In this document: one piece after another, positions 1 to 8,792 of the stretch
How the letters are laid out: each line of letters starts with the position of its first letter
Numbering within the stretch: the first letter of the stretch is position 1
DNA from: Pelagerythrobacter aerophilus
GTDB taxonomy: Bacteria; Pseudomonadota; Alphaproteobacteria; Sphingomonadales; Sphingomonadaceae
Assembly: GCF_003581645.1 (NCBI RefSeq)
Contig: NZ_QXFK01000014.1
Location: 1 to 64,000 of the forward strand
Direction of reading: 5' to 3'
Length of the DNA: 64,000 nucleotides
Translations under genes and position numbers: made by a program
Notes under the pieces: model-generated
Seen by the model: the letters and a program-made list of their open reading frames with translations, nothing else
What the model was told of the DNA's origin: nothing
Database searches by the model: none

Positions 1-195
1 CTGGGGTTCTTCGAGCACGTCCGGAAGCTCATCAGGGGCAGGAAATCGAAGCGCAAGGACGAGGTGGCTTTCGACCCCGCCATCCTCGAGGATCGCGATC
101 TCAGGAAGCTTGTTGCAGAAGCGGCCGGGCGAGGCCTGACGCCGCTCGAGGCTATACGCGGAGCCGGGCTGACCGGCATCTGGCCGGAAGCTTGA
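1..195 (+). CDS. C-terminal end of a transposition protein (probable TnsC/TniB-type ATPase), partial
   Basis: The reading frame is open from the first base of the window and stops at TGA 193-195, giving a 64-residue C-terminal fragment rich in Arg/Lys (a KLIRGRKSKRK stretch) that ends in GIWPEA. It carries no Walker motif in the visible part, so the family cannot be read directly. It stops only 3 bases before the tniQ start. In Tn7-like and Tn5053-like elements the gene directly upstream of tniQ/tnsD usually encodes the AAA ATPase that bridges target selector and transposase; that role is inferred from position. Sequence to the left of the window would decide it. Confidence 0.45.
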   Translation: MGFFEHVRKLIRGRKSKRKDEVAFDPAILEDRDLRKLVAEAAGRGLTPLEAIRGAGLTGIWPEA

Positions 196-198
196 GCG

Positions 199-1470
199 AT
201 GGACTGGTTGCCCGAGCCCTATCCTGGCGAGACCTTCTACAGCATGCTCGTGCGGTTGCACCGCTATCTGGGCAGACCTCCTTACGCGAGCTTCGCGCGG
301 GCGATTGCCGGCAGGCGGCAGTTCGTGGCCCTGTGTCACCTACCCTGCGATCTTGCAGCTGTTGCCGAGCGCTTTGGTTGGCCCGACGAGCAGCTCGACC
401 AGCTGATCCATTCGACCACGACCTATGGCTATCACACCGCGTTCGCGAGCCAGACGGTTCGGGAGAGGGCGCTGCGGCAGATGAAGGGGCAGGGCGCCTC
501 GCTGCAGTTCACGCTTGGCCTGTCCACGTTTCCGGTGCCGATGCCCGGGAGCCTGCAATTCTGCCGGGACTGCGTCGCCGATGTGCTGGACCGGGCCGGC
601 GAGGCGTGGTGGCTGCGCTGGCAGCAGCTACCGGGCGTTCTCGTCTGTGCCGAACACGGGACGTGGCTGTACAGATCCTCGGCCGAGCTGAACCCGCGGA
701 AACGGCATTCGTTGATGTCTCCGGACGAGGCTGCCGAAATGCAAAGCGGAGATCTGTCATGCCGTTCTAACGGCAAACCACCGCCACCGAAACTGGTCGA
801 GCTAGCGCGTCTGAGCCGGGCTCTTCTCGATGCGCCACCGGAACCGAATGGGCCGGCCGGACAATACCAGCACTACCGGCATATGCTCGCCGATCGCGGC
901 CTGCTGAGAGGCACGCAGCACTTGCGAGCTTCGCGAATACAGCAGCTCGTGAGCGACTACTGGGGCGAGACGCTCGAGATGATACCGGGGCTGTCGCTCG
1001 GCACTGACGAGGGCCCGAACTGGGTGACGGACCTGCTGCGCAACAGACGCAAGCTGGCGCCGCCGGCGCAGCATCTCGTACTTCAAACTGCGTTGGAGCA
1101 AGTTCCGGAGGTCGAAAGGCCGTTCGGGCCGCCGCCGTGGCTCTGTCTCAACCCGCTGGCGGAGCATTTCGAGAAACCAGTCGTGACCAGGCAAAGGCTG
1201 GTCCGTGATCGCGGAAAGCTGCACGGTCATTTTACCTGCTCCTGCGGCTATTCCTACAGCAGGACCCGCCGTCCGGACGGGGCGATCGGCAGGCCTCGCA
1301 TTCGTCAGTTCGGACCGGAAGCAGGGCGCTTCTTGAGGCAAGCTGCCGCCAGCGGGCTTAGTCTCCGCGGGAAAGCAAGGGCAATGCGCGTCGATCCAAT
1401 GACTGTGAGGCGCCTCGAGCAGGAGCTGCTCCAGAAGCCGGAGAGCAAGTGCCCGGGAGAGTTCTCATGA
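199..1470 (+). CDS. tniQ: TniQ/TnsD-family target-selection protein
   Basis: 423 aa. The N-terminus (LPEPYPGETFYSMLVRLHRY) is the typical TniQ opening, followed by an FG..LPCDL-like block and a zinc-finger segment with CRDC near residue 125 and CAEH about 25 residues later. The C-terminal half has a second cysteine pair (CSCGY) and a helix-turn-helix-like end (GLSLRGKARAMRVDPMTVRRLEQEL), as in TnsD proteins that recognise a fixed attachment site. TniQ/TnsD proteins bind target DNA and recruit the transposition ATPase. It lies 3 bases downstream of the probable ATPase gene. No transposon end was recognised nearby, so whether the element is intact is unknown. Confidence 0.85.
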   Translation: MDWLPEPYPGETFYSMLVRLHRYLGRPPYASFARAIAGRRQFVALCHLPCDLAAVAERFGWPDEQLDQLIHSTTTYGYHTAFASQTVRERALRQMKGQGASLQFTLGLSTFPVPMPGSLQFCRDCVADVLDRAGEAWWLRWQQLPGVLVCAEHGTWLYRSSAELNPRKRHSLMSPDEAAEMQSGDLSCRSNGKPPPPKLVELARLSRALLDAPPEPNGPAGQYQHYRHMLADRGLLRGTQHLRASRIQQLVSDYWGETLEMIPGLSLGTDEGPNWVTDLLRNRRKLAPPAQHLVLQTALEQVPEVERPFGPPPWLCLNPLAEHFEKPVVTRQRLVRDRGKLHGHFTCSCGYSYSRTRRPDGAIGRPRIRQFGPEAGRFLRQAAASGLSLRGKARAMRVDPMTVRRLEQELLQKPESKCPGEFS

Positions 1471-1751
1471 CCCAGGAAGAGAAAGCGCAGATGGCTGAAA
1501 TCCCGGCTCGAGTCGAACCCGCTTCGGCTCCTGCGAGCTTGCTTATGCCTGGTACTCTGCCGAGCCGATCCCGGGCTTGCTGTCCTCACGGCCATGCAAC
1601 TAGTGCAGGAGGGCCATGCCGATTGGGTGCATCGCTACATCGACGCTGTCGATGCGGGAGTCCATTCCTGATGCCTCCGCTCACTGTCCCGGCGGGCTTG
1701 GAGATGGGCGGCCCAGGGCGAAACTGAATTGTCTATGCGTGGAGTGACAGC

Positions 1752-2249
1752 ATGTCCGAGCAAGCACCACCCCAAGTAGACCCTGAGCGCTTCGCGCCGG
1801 CCAATCGGCGCAGGCTTAGCGGTCCGGGTCTGCGGACCTTTCTCAACATCGCAAAGCTCTGGAGCCTGAGCGAACACGAGCAACGTGTGGTTCTTGGCGG
1901 GCCGGCGCCTTCGACATATCGCAGGTGGTGCAAGAAGGCGCGAGAGCATGGCGACCTTACCCTCAGCGCCGATGTACTGAACCGGATTTCTGCAACCCTC
2001 GGTATTTATGCCGCGCTTTGCGTGCTGTTCGCCGGGGAAGACGAGCGCATCTGCTGGTTGGCTCAGCCGCATAACGCTCCGGTATTTGCCGGTCGACCAC
2101 CCATGAGCCTTGTGATGAGCGGCGCGCTGGATGACCTGCTGACCCTACGTCGTTTTCTTGATGCCGCGAGGGGTGGCATCTACATGGCTCCAAACGAGGC
2201 CGATTTGGGTTTTGGGCCGTACAATGACGACGAGATACGCATCGTTTGA
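1752..2249 (+). CDS. Xre/MbcA/ParS-type (DUF2384) antitoxin
   Basis: 165 aa. Residues ~25-75 resemble the Xre-like helical part of RES-associated antitoxins (LSEHEQRVVLGGPAPSTYRRW). Residues ~95-155 carry the toxin-binding DUF2384 signature, with the pattern NRISATLGIYAAL, then WL..PHNAPVF.GRPPMSL, then RRFLDAARGG. These proteins normally neutralise an NAD-degrading RES toxin encoded directly downstream. Here the downstream reading frame closes after 13 codons, so the antitoxin appears orphaned. It follows tniQ by about 280 bp with no clear gene between, which fits cargo of a Tn7-like element (inference). The start ATG 1752 follows GGAGTGACAGC, a fair ribosome-binding site. Confidence 0.8.
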   Translation: MSEQAPPQVDPERFAPANRRRLSGPGLRTFLNIAKLWSLSEHEQRVVLGGPAPSTYRRWCKKAREHGDLTLSADVLNRISATLGIYAALCVLFAGEDERICWLAQPHNAPVFAGRPPMSLVMSGALDDLLTLRRFLDAARGGIYMAPNEADLGFGPYNDDEIRIV

Positions 2250-2256
2250 GTGTGTA

Positions 2257-2295
2257 GTGCGGGTTGCCACCTCGGCCTATAGTGACAGGCGTTAG
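2257..2295 (+). pseudogene. possible remnant of a RES-domain toxin N-terminus
   Basis: Eight bases after the antitoxin stop, GTG 2257 opens a 13-codon frame reading VRVATSAYSDRR and then TAG. RES toxins often begin with a WRVATxxY-like strand, and the toxin gene normally sits exactly here. The following 130 bp do not continue the domain in any frame that I can recognise. This is a weak reading based on position and seven residues. Confidence 0.25.
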
Positions 2296-2388
2296 CGGCG
2301 GGGACCGCTACCGGAGCACTGCACCACCCGAACGGGAGGTGTCCACCCTGGCTATTGGGCCGTGCTCAGAAGCCGTTCGCGGGGCTTG

Positions 2389-2580
2389 TCAGCCGTCGCA
2401 TGCGCAGCCTTTGCCCTTATGGCAAGTCTTCTCCCGGCTGATGCAGCTATCGCCGCAAGCTTTTCCCTTCTTACATACCTTGCAGCATGCCTCACCGGCC
2501 CAAGCAGTCGAACAAATCGGTGCTGCCCCACCTGTGAGACTGACCACCGACAACGCGAGCGCGCCAATCAACGCTTTCAT
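2389..2580 (-). CDS. small secreted cysteine-rich protein, function unknown
   Basis: 63 aa. The N-terminal ~28 residues form a signal peptide (MKALIGALALSVVSLTGGAA, cleavage probably after AWA). The mature peptide is only ~35 residues and contains eight cysteines in a regular pattern (CCKVCKKGKACGDSC, then TCHKGKGCAC), a metal-binding or multi-disulfide arrangement. It is read from right to left after the outer-membrane-like gene at 2604-3101, 23 bases apart, so the two may be co-transcribed. I recognise the type as a recurrent short proteobacterial hypothetical protein but know no assigned function. Confidence 0.65.
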   Translation of the reverse strand: MKALIGALALSVVSLTGGAAPICSTAWAGEACCKVCKKGKACGDSCISREKTCHKGKGCACDG

Positions 2581-2603
2581 GCAAATCCTCTCCCATCAGA
2601 TTT

Positions 2604-3101
2604 TTAGAACGTCGCCATAAGCCCGATCGCGCCGTAGCGATCGCCGAGATTCCCCTTGATCTTGACCTTAGGCAGGACATTCATTGCCGCCGTCCCATAG
2701 GCGCGGGTGCGATCTCCGCTAAAGCGAGCGCCGGCGCCCACTTCGACTGCAAGGACCGTCAGAGTGCCTTCGATCTTGCCGTAGAGCTTGGCGGCAAGGT
2801 CGTTGCAGTTGGACTTGTCCGCAAATTGTCCATTGGAATGGTCGCGACAAACCTCTCGCCCGTCGCTGATCGTCTCGCTGCGAAAGCGATCGTTGTCGCT
2901 GGCATGGAGAAAAACCCCTCCGATTGGCCGAACGGTCACGGGGCCTATGTGCAGATTGTAACCGACACCGAACTCGCCACCCCAACGATCTTGGGCGCGA
3001 GCCCCATTGGCTTCGACAGTAAAGTCCTGTGCGCTGACCACAGACGGCGCAGCACAAACAAGGAGCGTGCAGGCCAATGCGCGCAGTTTCGACAGGATCA
3101 T
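2604..3101 (-). CDS. putative outer-membrane or periplasmic beta-strand protein
   Basis: 165 aa with a clear signal peptide (MILSKLRALACTLLVCAAPSVVSAQ). The mature part alternates polar and hydrophobic residues with many glycines (GGEFGVGYNLHIGPVTVRPIGGVF; GTLTVLAVEVGAGARFSG) and ends in aromatic Phe (GLMATF), as in small beta-barrels. One cysteine pair (CRDH and NCND) could form a disulfide. No named family is recognised. It is the upstream gene of a likely two-gene unit with the cysteine-rich peptide. Confidence 0.65.
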   Translation of the reverse strand: MILSKLRALACTLLVCAAPSVVSAQDFTVEANGARAQDRWGGEFGVGYNLHIGPVTVRPIGGVFLHASDNDRFRSETISDGREVCRDHSNGQFADKSNCNDLAAKLYGKIEGTLTVLAVEVGAGARFSGDRTRAYGTAAMNVLPKVKIKGNLGDRYGAIGLMATF

Positions 3102-3481
3102 GACACTTCCCCCTCTTGACGATCATTAAGCTAAACTTGTTACGAAAATCCGGCCACCGAGAGCGTTATTCCATCACATGCGTTCCTTGATCGAAAGTTC
3201 CTCTACCGCGTCGCCGCCATAGCGCGAGGGTTTCTCAGGGATCTTCCGCTTCGCAGGATCGCCGCTCCGGCGATCAGAAGGCTGCTCACACCCCGTCATC
3301 GTGGCGACTAGCAAAGGAGAGCCGATGCCGATCCTTGGAGAGGTTAGTGTCGGCATCGACCCCAGGTGGTCCCTCGGGGAGAGGGAGATCCGACATGCGC
3401 ATTCCGATCTTCGAAGACCCTGAGACGAAGGGCACATCGATCGGTGGCTTCAGGGCGCGCAGCGCCTGGCGATGACGCTCA
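3102..3481. other. gap with no confident gene
   Basis: 380 bases between the beta-strand protein and fecR. Two very short plus-strand frames have good ribosome-binding spacing: 3325-3423 (32 codons, preceded by AAAGGAG) and 3395-3475 (26 codons, MRIPIFEDPETKGTSIGGF). They overlap each other and resemble nothing I know. I do not call them genes. Confidence 0.4.
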
Positions 3482-4465
3482 TCAGGGTTCGACTAAGATG
3501 ATCTCGTCATTTGTGGAAGATTCCTGCTTTGCTATCCCATTGAGTTCCAGCGCTTTGATAAAGCCGTCGACATCGCCCGCTGAAAACACGCCGACGATCT
3601 CCCGGTCAGGGATCATCCCATCCCTGAAAGTCAACTTTCTCGTCGAGTACCGATTCATCTCGGCGACGGCCTCCGACAGCGGATCGTGCATGAAAATGAG
3701 GCGGCCTTCGGTCCAGCCGGTTTCCTTCGCCACGTCGGCGCTGGTCAGTGTCCAGCGCCGATCGGTATCGATCACGAGCTGGCGTCCCGGAGTCATATCG
3801 GTGCCGGTGCCGCTTCCGTTATCGGTCGCGTCCTCGACCCTGACCTTTCCTTCGGCCAGGACGACCGTCAGCTCCCCGCGATCCATGCTGACTTCGAAGG
3901 CCGTTCCGATCGCACGCACGGTCTTGCCGGCGGCATGGACGATGAATGGCCTCGATCGGTCGCTTGCAACCTCGAAATAGGCGCGGCCGCGGAGCAGCTG
4001 CACGCGGCGCTCATCGGGCAGATCCGAGAAGCGCATGTCGGTTTCGGAATCGAGCTTTACGACCGATCCGTCGGGAAGCGTGATAGTGGCACGTTGCCCG
4101 GTCTCGGTCTGGAAAGCCTGCGCCGGATGATCACGCTCGCCAAACGGGAGGTCGCCCAGGGACAGCCATCCGATGCCTCCGACGAGCAGGATCGACGCAG
4201 CCGCAGCGAAAACCTTCGAACGGCTCGACCCGGCGCGGGCCGGCAGGGGATTCTCCAGCGGGACAAGATCAGGCGCCGCGGTGCTGGCGACATACCACGC
4301 TCGGTCGATCGCCTCATAGGCGCCGCGGTGCGCGTCGGATTGGCGGATCCAGTCGCGGAAACGAACTTCGTCCTCCGCCGTCATATCGCCTGCGAGGCGC
4401 TCGTTGTACCAGTCTGCCGCTTCGGATCGAAGCTTGGCGCAACCGCTGGCTTGCGCGCCGGTCAT
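3482..4465 (-). CDS. FecR-family anti-sigma/signal relay protein (locus A)
   Basis: 327 aa inner-membrane regulator that holds and activates the partner ECF sigma factor in response to an outer-membrane receptor. Residues ~10-55 are the cytoplasmic sigma-binding domain (AADWYNERLAG....RFRDWIRQSDAHRGAYEAIDRAW). Residues ~80-100 form the membrane helix (VFAAAASILLVGGIGWLSL). The FecR domain follows (TGQRATITLPDGSVVKLDSET...VRAIGTAFEV), and the last ~60 residues resemble a short secretin/TonB N-terminal fold. ATG 4465 is chosen because it overlaps the fecI stop (ATGA, 4462-4465), indicating translational coupling. The TonB receptor with an STN domain divergently encoded at 5299 is the natural signal source. 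Confidence 0.9.
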   Translation of the reverse strand: MTGAQASGCAKLRSEAADWYNERLAGDMTAEDEVRFRDWIRQSDAHRGAYEAIDRAWYVASTAAPDLVPLENPLPARAGSSRSKVFAAAASILLVGGIGWLSLGDLPFGERDHPAQAFQTETGQRATITLPDGSVVKLDSETDMRFSDLPDERRVQLLRGRAYFEVASDRSRPFIVHAAGKTVRAIGTAFEVSMDRGELTVVLAEGKVRVEDATDNGSGTGTDMTPGRQLVIDTDRRWTLTSADVAKETGWTEGRLIFMHDPLSEAVAEMNRYSTRKLTFRDGMIPDREIVGVFSAGDVDGFIKALELNGIAKQESSTNDEIILVEP

Positions 4466-4974
4466 CGGTGGGTCTCCCGATCTTCGGCGATGCGGACAAG
4501 TGCGCGGTGCATGAGGTCTTTCACGGATTCTCTGGAAATGGACATTCGCTCGGCGATCGCCTGATAGGTCAGGTTCTCGAACCGGTGCAGTTCGAAGGCT
4601 TCGCGCGTCCGCGGGGGCAGATCGCGGATTGCTGTGAGCACGCGTTGGTATTCCTCTCGTCCGATCGCGATGCGTTCGGGGGAAAGCGGATCGGCGGGAT
4701 CGTGGCCCTCGTCCCAATCTCCATGCAGCAGGCTGATGCGCGCTGCCTGCTCTCGATAGCGGCTGACCAGCACATTGTGCGCGGTTCTGAACAGGTAGCC
4801 TTCAACATTCTCGATCGCGTCATTTGCCTGGGCGGACTGGAGCCGGGCGAAAACATCCTGCACCAGATCATCGACATCCTGATCGGGAACGCGGCGCCGA
4901 AAATAGCGGCGAAGACCTGGTCCGTACGCTGTCATCCAGGCGCCGTAATCTGGCCGTGGCTGTACCGACGCCAT
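4462..4974 (-). CDS. FecI-type ECF sigma factor (locus A)
   Basis: 170 aa. Region 2 contains DVDDLVQDVFARLQ (residues ~33-46) and the helix EGYLFRTAHNVLVSRYRE. Region 4 is LPPRTREAFELHRFENLTYQAIAERMSISRESVKDLMHRAL. It lacks extra domains, as typical of iron-starvation-type sigma factors controlled by FecR. It should direct transcription of the divergently encoded receptor gene when the surface signal is present; this is inferred from family and synteny. Confidence 0.9.
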   Translation of the reverse strand: MASVQPRPDYGAWMTAYGPGLRRYFRRRVPDQDVDDLVQDVFARLQSAQANDAIENVEGYLFRTAHNVLVSRYREQAARISLLHGDWDEGHDPADPLSPERIAIGREEYQRVLTAIRDLPPRTREAFELHRFENLTYQAIAERMSISRESVKDLMHRALVRIAEDRETHR

Positions 4975-5298
4975 CGTCAGCGAACGCTCCCGAGAGGCCG
5001 GATCCGACAGTGCTCGCCAAACTTCCCGTTCATTCTAAGTTTCCACCGATGACCCCGATGCATTGGCACTTAAAGGAATAGACGCGCAAACCGGCGGCTA
5101 GGGGGGTCGAAATCTGTGTCTACTAAAAAAATTCTTTCTGAGGTTCCCCTACGGCAGGCGAGGATTTCCGAAAAAATGTCGGCCGGCGACCCCCCTGTCT
5201 CGCATATTTTGCGTCCTATGAAGTGTTAGGGCAATCCACATCGAATACCTTGGGGGGCAACTCCCAACATACAAAAAAATAACATGGGAGAGGGATAC
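4975..5298. promoter_or_regulatory. divergent promoter region between fecI (A) and the TonB receptor (A)
   Basis: 324 bases without a gene, separating divergent fecI and the receptor. The part near 5080-5290 is notably AT-rich for this genome (runs of A at 5125-5131 and 5274-5280). I could not identify individual promoter boxes with confidence. The receptor start is placed at ATG 5299 because GGGAGAGGG sits directly upstream at proper spacing. The in-frame ATG at 5284 lacks such a site. Confidence 0.45.
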
Positions 5299-8200
5299 AT
5301 GCATTTTGGTGCATCTGCGCTGCAGCAAGTTCTTTTGAGCAGCGTGGCCGTTGTAGGATTGGCCGCTACAGCAATGCCCGCACAGGCGGGCGAGAATCTT
5401 ATTACCTATAATATTCCGGCGCAATCGCTTGAAAGCGCGTTGCGCGATTTCGGCGTACAGAACGGCATGACGATCATGGCCGATGCTGGGCTTGTCCGCG
5501 GCAAGCGGACGCCGGGTTTCAGCGACCGGGCCGGCCCTGAGGCTGCTTTGCGGGCATTGCTGAAAGGCACGGGACTGACCTATCGGCGCGACGGTCGTGT
5601 TTTCGTGGTCACGCAAGCGCAATCGCAGCCCGCTTCCCCACCGAGCGCCGCTCCCCGTCCTGTCGCGGCAGCACCGGCCGAAATCATCGTCACCGCGCAG
5701 AAGCGCGAAGAATCGATCCAGGACGTACCTATCGCAGTTACGGCACTCACGAGCGCGGATCTCGACGAGCAGAAGATTGAAGGTGGGTCTGAACTGATGC
5801 GTGCCGTTCCCAACGTCGCGTTCTCGAAGACCAATTTCGCGAGCTACAATTTCTCGATCCGCGGGGTGGGCACCAAGGCGCTGTCAGTCACGTCCGACCC
5901 GGCCGTTGCAATCAGCTTCAATAACACGCCTCTCATTCGCAACCGACTTTTCGAGCAGGAATATTTCGATGTGGAGCGCGTCGAAGTGCTGCGTGGGCCG
6001 CAAGGCACGCTCTATGGCCGCAACGCAACCGGCGGCGTCGTCAACATGATCACGGCGAAGCCCGAATTCGGCGAGTTCGATGGCCGGGTCAAGGCCGAGG
6101 TGGGCAATTACAAGACGCGCCGGATGAGTGCGATGGTCAATGTGCCGGTCGGCGAAACCTTCGCTCTCCGGGCCGCCGGCGCACTGACCAAACGTGACGG
6201 CTTTGATTTCAACACAGTGACCGGCCAGCGCGTGAATGGCCGCGACCTTTGGTCCACGCGCCTCACTGCGGCCTGGGAGCCAAGCGACCGCCTCCGCGTC
6301 AACGCGGTGTGGGAGCATTTCGAGGAGGACGACGACCGCTCGCGGACAGGTAAGCAGCTGTGCCATACAGACCCCGGACCGACGATGGTCGGGCGCGACA
6401 TCACCGATCTTGCGCTTACGCGCGGTGAGCTTAGCCAGGGTTGCCTGCCGGGATCACTTTACGACGACGATGCTTACGGCGTGCCAAACGGTCTGTCGCT
6501 ACCCTACGTCAACGCTGCCTCGTGGACCGTTCAGCTCGGTTTTGTTCCCGGAGCCCCGTTTGGTTCACCCGCGATCGGGTTAATAGATCCCGTCGATCCA
6601 TATGCCGGAATCACGCAATCCCGCGATCTGCGCGAGATTGCCACGGCCTATGACCCAACCTTCCGGGCGAAGAACGACGTTTATCAGCTGAACATAGAAT
6701 TCGATCTGAACCGTGACCTTACCCTGTTCTCCCAGACCGCTTACAGCAAGGATTACTACTTCTCCACGCAGGATTACAATCGCTTCAACTCCGGGCCCGT
6801 CTTCAACGACTCCCGTGATCTGAGGGATCTGTTTGGTAACCCTCTTCCCACCGACGGTTTGTCCCCCGGAGGAATTTTCACCGACCCGCAGCTTGGCCCA
6901 TCAAGCGCCATTCTCGGTGTCGATATGGTCCGGTCTCACAGCAAGCAATGGTATCAGGAATTTCGGTTGCAGTCGGCCTACGCGGGGCCGGTGAACTTTA
7001 GCGTCGGGGCAAACTACCTCCATTTCAAAATCGATGAAGATTACTTTGTCTTCAACAACCTGTTCACGGCCCTCGCGCAGGGCACATTCGGCAACGGAAA
7101 CTTCGGTGGCGTAGTTCAAGACTGTGCTGAGCTCGCCGATCCGAGCAACTGCGTATATGTCGACCCCAACCCGCTCGATCAGATTAACGGCGACGGCCAC
7201 AACTACTTCCGCAGCCGAAACCTTGCCAAAACGGAGTCTCTCGCCGCGTTCGGTGAGCTATACTGGCAGGCCAGCGATACGCTGAAGGTGACGGCCGGGC
7301 TGCGCTATACGAGGGACAAGAAGACAGCGACCCCGATCAAGAGTCAGCTGCTTCTTGCGCCCGGCATATTCGGCAGCGGCTATGTCAGTCAAGGTTACCG
7401 GGTTTCACCTGACATCGTTCAGAAGTGGGGACGACTGACGGGGCGGATGGTCGTCGACTGGCAGCCCGACCTGTCCTTCACCAACGACACCTTGTTGTAC
7501 GCCTCCTACGCACGCGGATACAAAGGGGGCGGGGCCAACCCTCCCAGCATCGACGCAAATCCCGAGCGGCTGCAGTTCTTCCCGCAACCCGAAACCTTCC
7601 GGCCCGAGAGCGTCGATGCATTCGAAATAGGCATGAAGAATACTTTTGCCGATGGCAGTCTAACGCTTAACGCCAACGCGTTCTATTATGATTACGAGGA
7701 TTATCAGGTCTCGCAGATCGTAGACCGGCTGGCGCTCAACGAAAACTACGATGCCGAAATCTGGGGGGCCGAACTGGAGGCAGTCTGGCAGCCCGCCCCG
7801 CGCTTCCGGATCAACGCCAACCTCGGGTACTTGGACAGTCGCATCGCCAACGGCATGCAGTCGATTGATGTCATGAACCGGACGCAGGGGAATCCCGACT
7901 GGGTTCTGGTCAAGCCCTGGATCCAGCTTGCATCGAACTGCATCGCGCCTCGGGAAATCGTCGAGACGCTGGTCAGCAGTCCGCTGTTCAACGATCTCAA
8001 CGCGATGGCGATCCTAAGCCCGCTGTGCGGCGCGTCATACAATGGCAACTACATGCCGGGAAGCTTCAACTCGATCATCTACGGTGTGACCTACGACCCC
8101 GCCGTGGATGGACCCAATCAGGGACGCGGCTTCTACGCCGATCTCGGTGGGAACGAGTTGCCGAATTCGCCGCACTGGACCTTCAACATCGGCGCGCAAT

Positions 8201-8502
8201 ACACCATTCCAGTCGATGATTGGGAGCTCACGCTGCGCGGTGACTACTATCGCCAAGGCAAGAGTTGGGCACGCGTCTACAACACCGCGATCGACCGGCT
8301 GCGGGCCTGGGATAATACCAACCTGTCGATCGTACTTGAGCGGCCCGTCGATGGCCTAGCGTTCCAATTGTATGTCAAGAACCTGTTCGACAATACGCCC
8401 ATCACGGACGCGTTCATCAACAGCGATGATAGTGGTTTGACGACCAATGTCTTCACCCTGGACCCGCGGCTAGTCGGATTTAGTGTCACCAAGAGTTTCT
8501 GA
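5299..8502 (+). CDS. TonB-dependent receptor with STN signalling domain (locus A)
   Basis: 1067 aa outer-membrane transporter. A signal peptide ends near QAG. Residues ~37-105 are the STN domain (NIPAQSLESALRDFGVQNGMTIM....LLKGTGLTYRRDGRVFVVTQ), which contacts FecR in the periplasm. EIIVTAQKREESIQDVPIAV (~130-150) is the TonB box and plug start. The plug includes RVEVLRGPQGTLYGRNATGG, and the barrel ends in FSVTKSF with a terminal Phe. The protein is closely similar over plug and barrel to the locus B receptor (31644-34619), which lacks STN. The substrate is not readable. The STN domain and divergent fecIR indicate that substrate binding induces its own expression. Confidence 0.93.
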   Translation: MHFGASALQQVLLSSVAVVGLAATAMPAQAGENLITYNIPAQSLESALRDFGVQNGMTIMADAGLVRGKRTPGFSDRAGPEAALRALLKGTGLTYRRDGRVFVVTQAQSQPASPPSAAPRPVAAAPAEIIVTAQKREESIQDVPIAVTALTSADLDEQKIEGGSELMRAVPNVAFSKTNFASYNFSIRGVGTKALSVTSDPAVAISFNNTPLIRNRLFEQEYFDVERVEVLRGPQGTLYGRNATGGVVNMITAKPEFGEFDGRVKAEVGNYKTRRMSAMVNVPVGETFALRAAGALTKRDGFDFNTVTGQRVNGRDLWSTRLTAAWEPSDRLRVNAVWEHFEEDDDRSRTGKQLCHTDPGPTMVGRDITDLALTRGELSQGCLPGSLYDDDAYGVPNGLSLPYVNAASWTVQLGFVPGAPFGSPAIGLIDPVDPYAGITQSRDLREIATAYDPTFRAKNDVYQLNIEFDLNRDLTLFSQTAYSKDYYFSTQDYNRFNSGPVFNDSRDLRDLFGNPLPTDGLSPGGIFTDPQLGPSSAILGVDMVRSHSKQWYQEFRLQSAYAGPVNFSVGANYLHFKIDEDYFVFNNLFTALAQGTFGNGNFGGVVQDCAELADPSNCVYVDPNPLDQINGDGHNYFRSRNLAKTESLAAFGELYWQASDTLKVTAGLRYTRDKKTATPIKSQLLLAPGIFGSGYVSQGYRVSPDIVQKWGRLTGRMVVDWQPDLSFTNDTLLYASYARGYKGGGANPPSIDANPERLQFFPQPETFRPESVDAFEIGMKNTFADGSLTLNANAFYYDYEDYQVSQIVDRLALNENYDAEIWGAELEAVWQPAPRFRINANLGYLDSRIANGMQSIDVMNRTQGNPDWVLVKPWIQLASNCIAPREIVETLVSSPLFNDLNAMAILSPLCGASYNGNYMPGSFNSIIYGVTYDPAVDGPNQGRGFYADLGGNELPNSPHWTFNIGAQYTIPVDDWELTLRGDYYRQGKSWARVYNTAIDRLRAWDNTNLSIVLERPVDGLAFQLYVKNLFDNTPITDAFINSDDSGLTTNVFTLDPRLVGFSVTKSF

Positions 8503-8661
8503 GCATGCAAGGACGCAGCCTATCTCTCCCGGCTGTGCAAATGCCGTCGGTCGCGCAGCGGCTGATGGCCTTCTTGCCGAACGGCAGCCTCATTTCCCGG
8601 CGACCAAGCCGGAACGGAGTTCTCACAGATCACTCTCAGTGGAGTGGTAGTTGATCGGGGT

Positions 8662-8691
8662 TTGTTACTCGACCGCGATCAATTCTAAAAT
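8662..8691 (+). promoter_or_regulatory. possible original promoter of the four-cysteine protein, now upstream of IS66
   Basis: TTGTTA (8662-8667) and TAAAAT (8686-8691) with 18 bases between look like a housekeeping promoter pointing right, 13 bp before the IS66 target site. Before the IS66 insertion this would have lain about 45-70 bp from the start of the small secreted gene. Weak consensus match only. Confidence 0.35.
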
Positions 8692-8703
8692 CGGCGAACG
8701 CCG

Positions 8704-8711
8704 AAATTAAG
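8704..8711. repeat. IS66 target-site duplication, left copy
   Basis: AAATTAAG, identical to 11239-11246 on the other side of the element. IS66-family elements duplicate 8 bp, so this marks a simple, relatively recent insertion. Confidence 0.9.
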
Positions 8712-8792
8712 GTAACCGCTGTTTCCGCCCCACATTGTCAGCGCTGAGCTGATCGGCGAGTTCGGGTTTTTCCGCGATGCGGGCCTGGAGCC

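Noticed and set aside
1449..1727. 92-codon frame after tniQ, also an ATG overlapping the tniQ stop at 1467
   Set aside because: Composition is chance-like (Pro/Arg/Cys-rich) and no family is recognisable. A second frame there reads VQEGHADWVHRYIDAVDAGVHS and looks protein-like but has no usable start, so at most it is a decayed gene.
3325..3475. Two overlapping short plus-strand frames with good ribosome-binding spacing
   Set aside because: They overlap each other, are 32 and 26 codons long and resemble no known peptide; described only in the gap entry.
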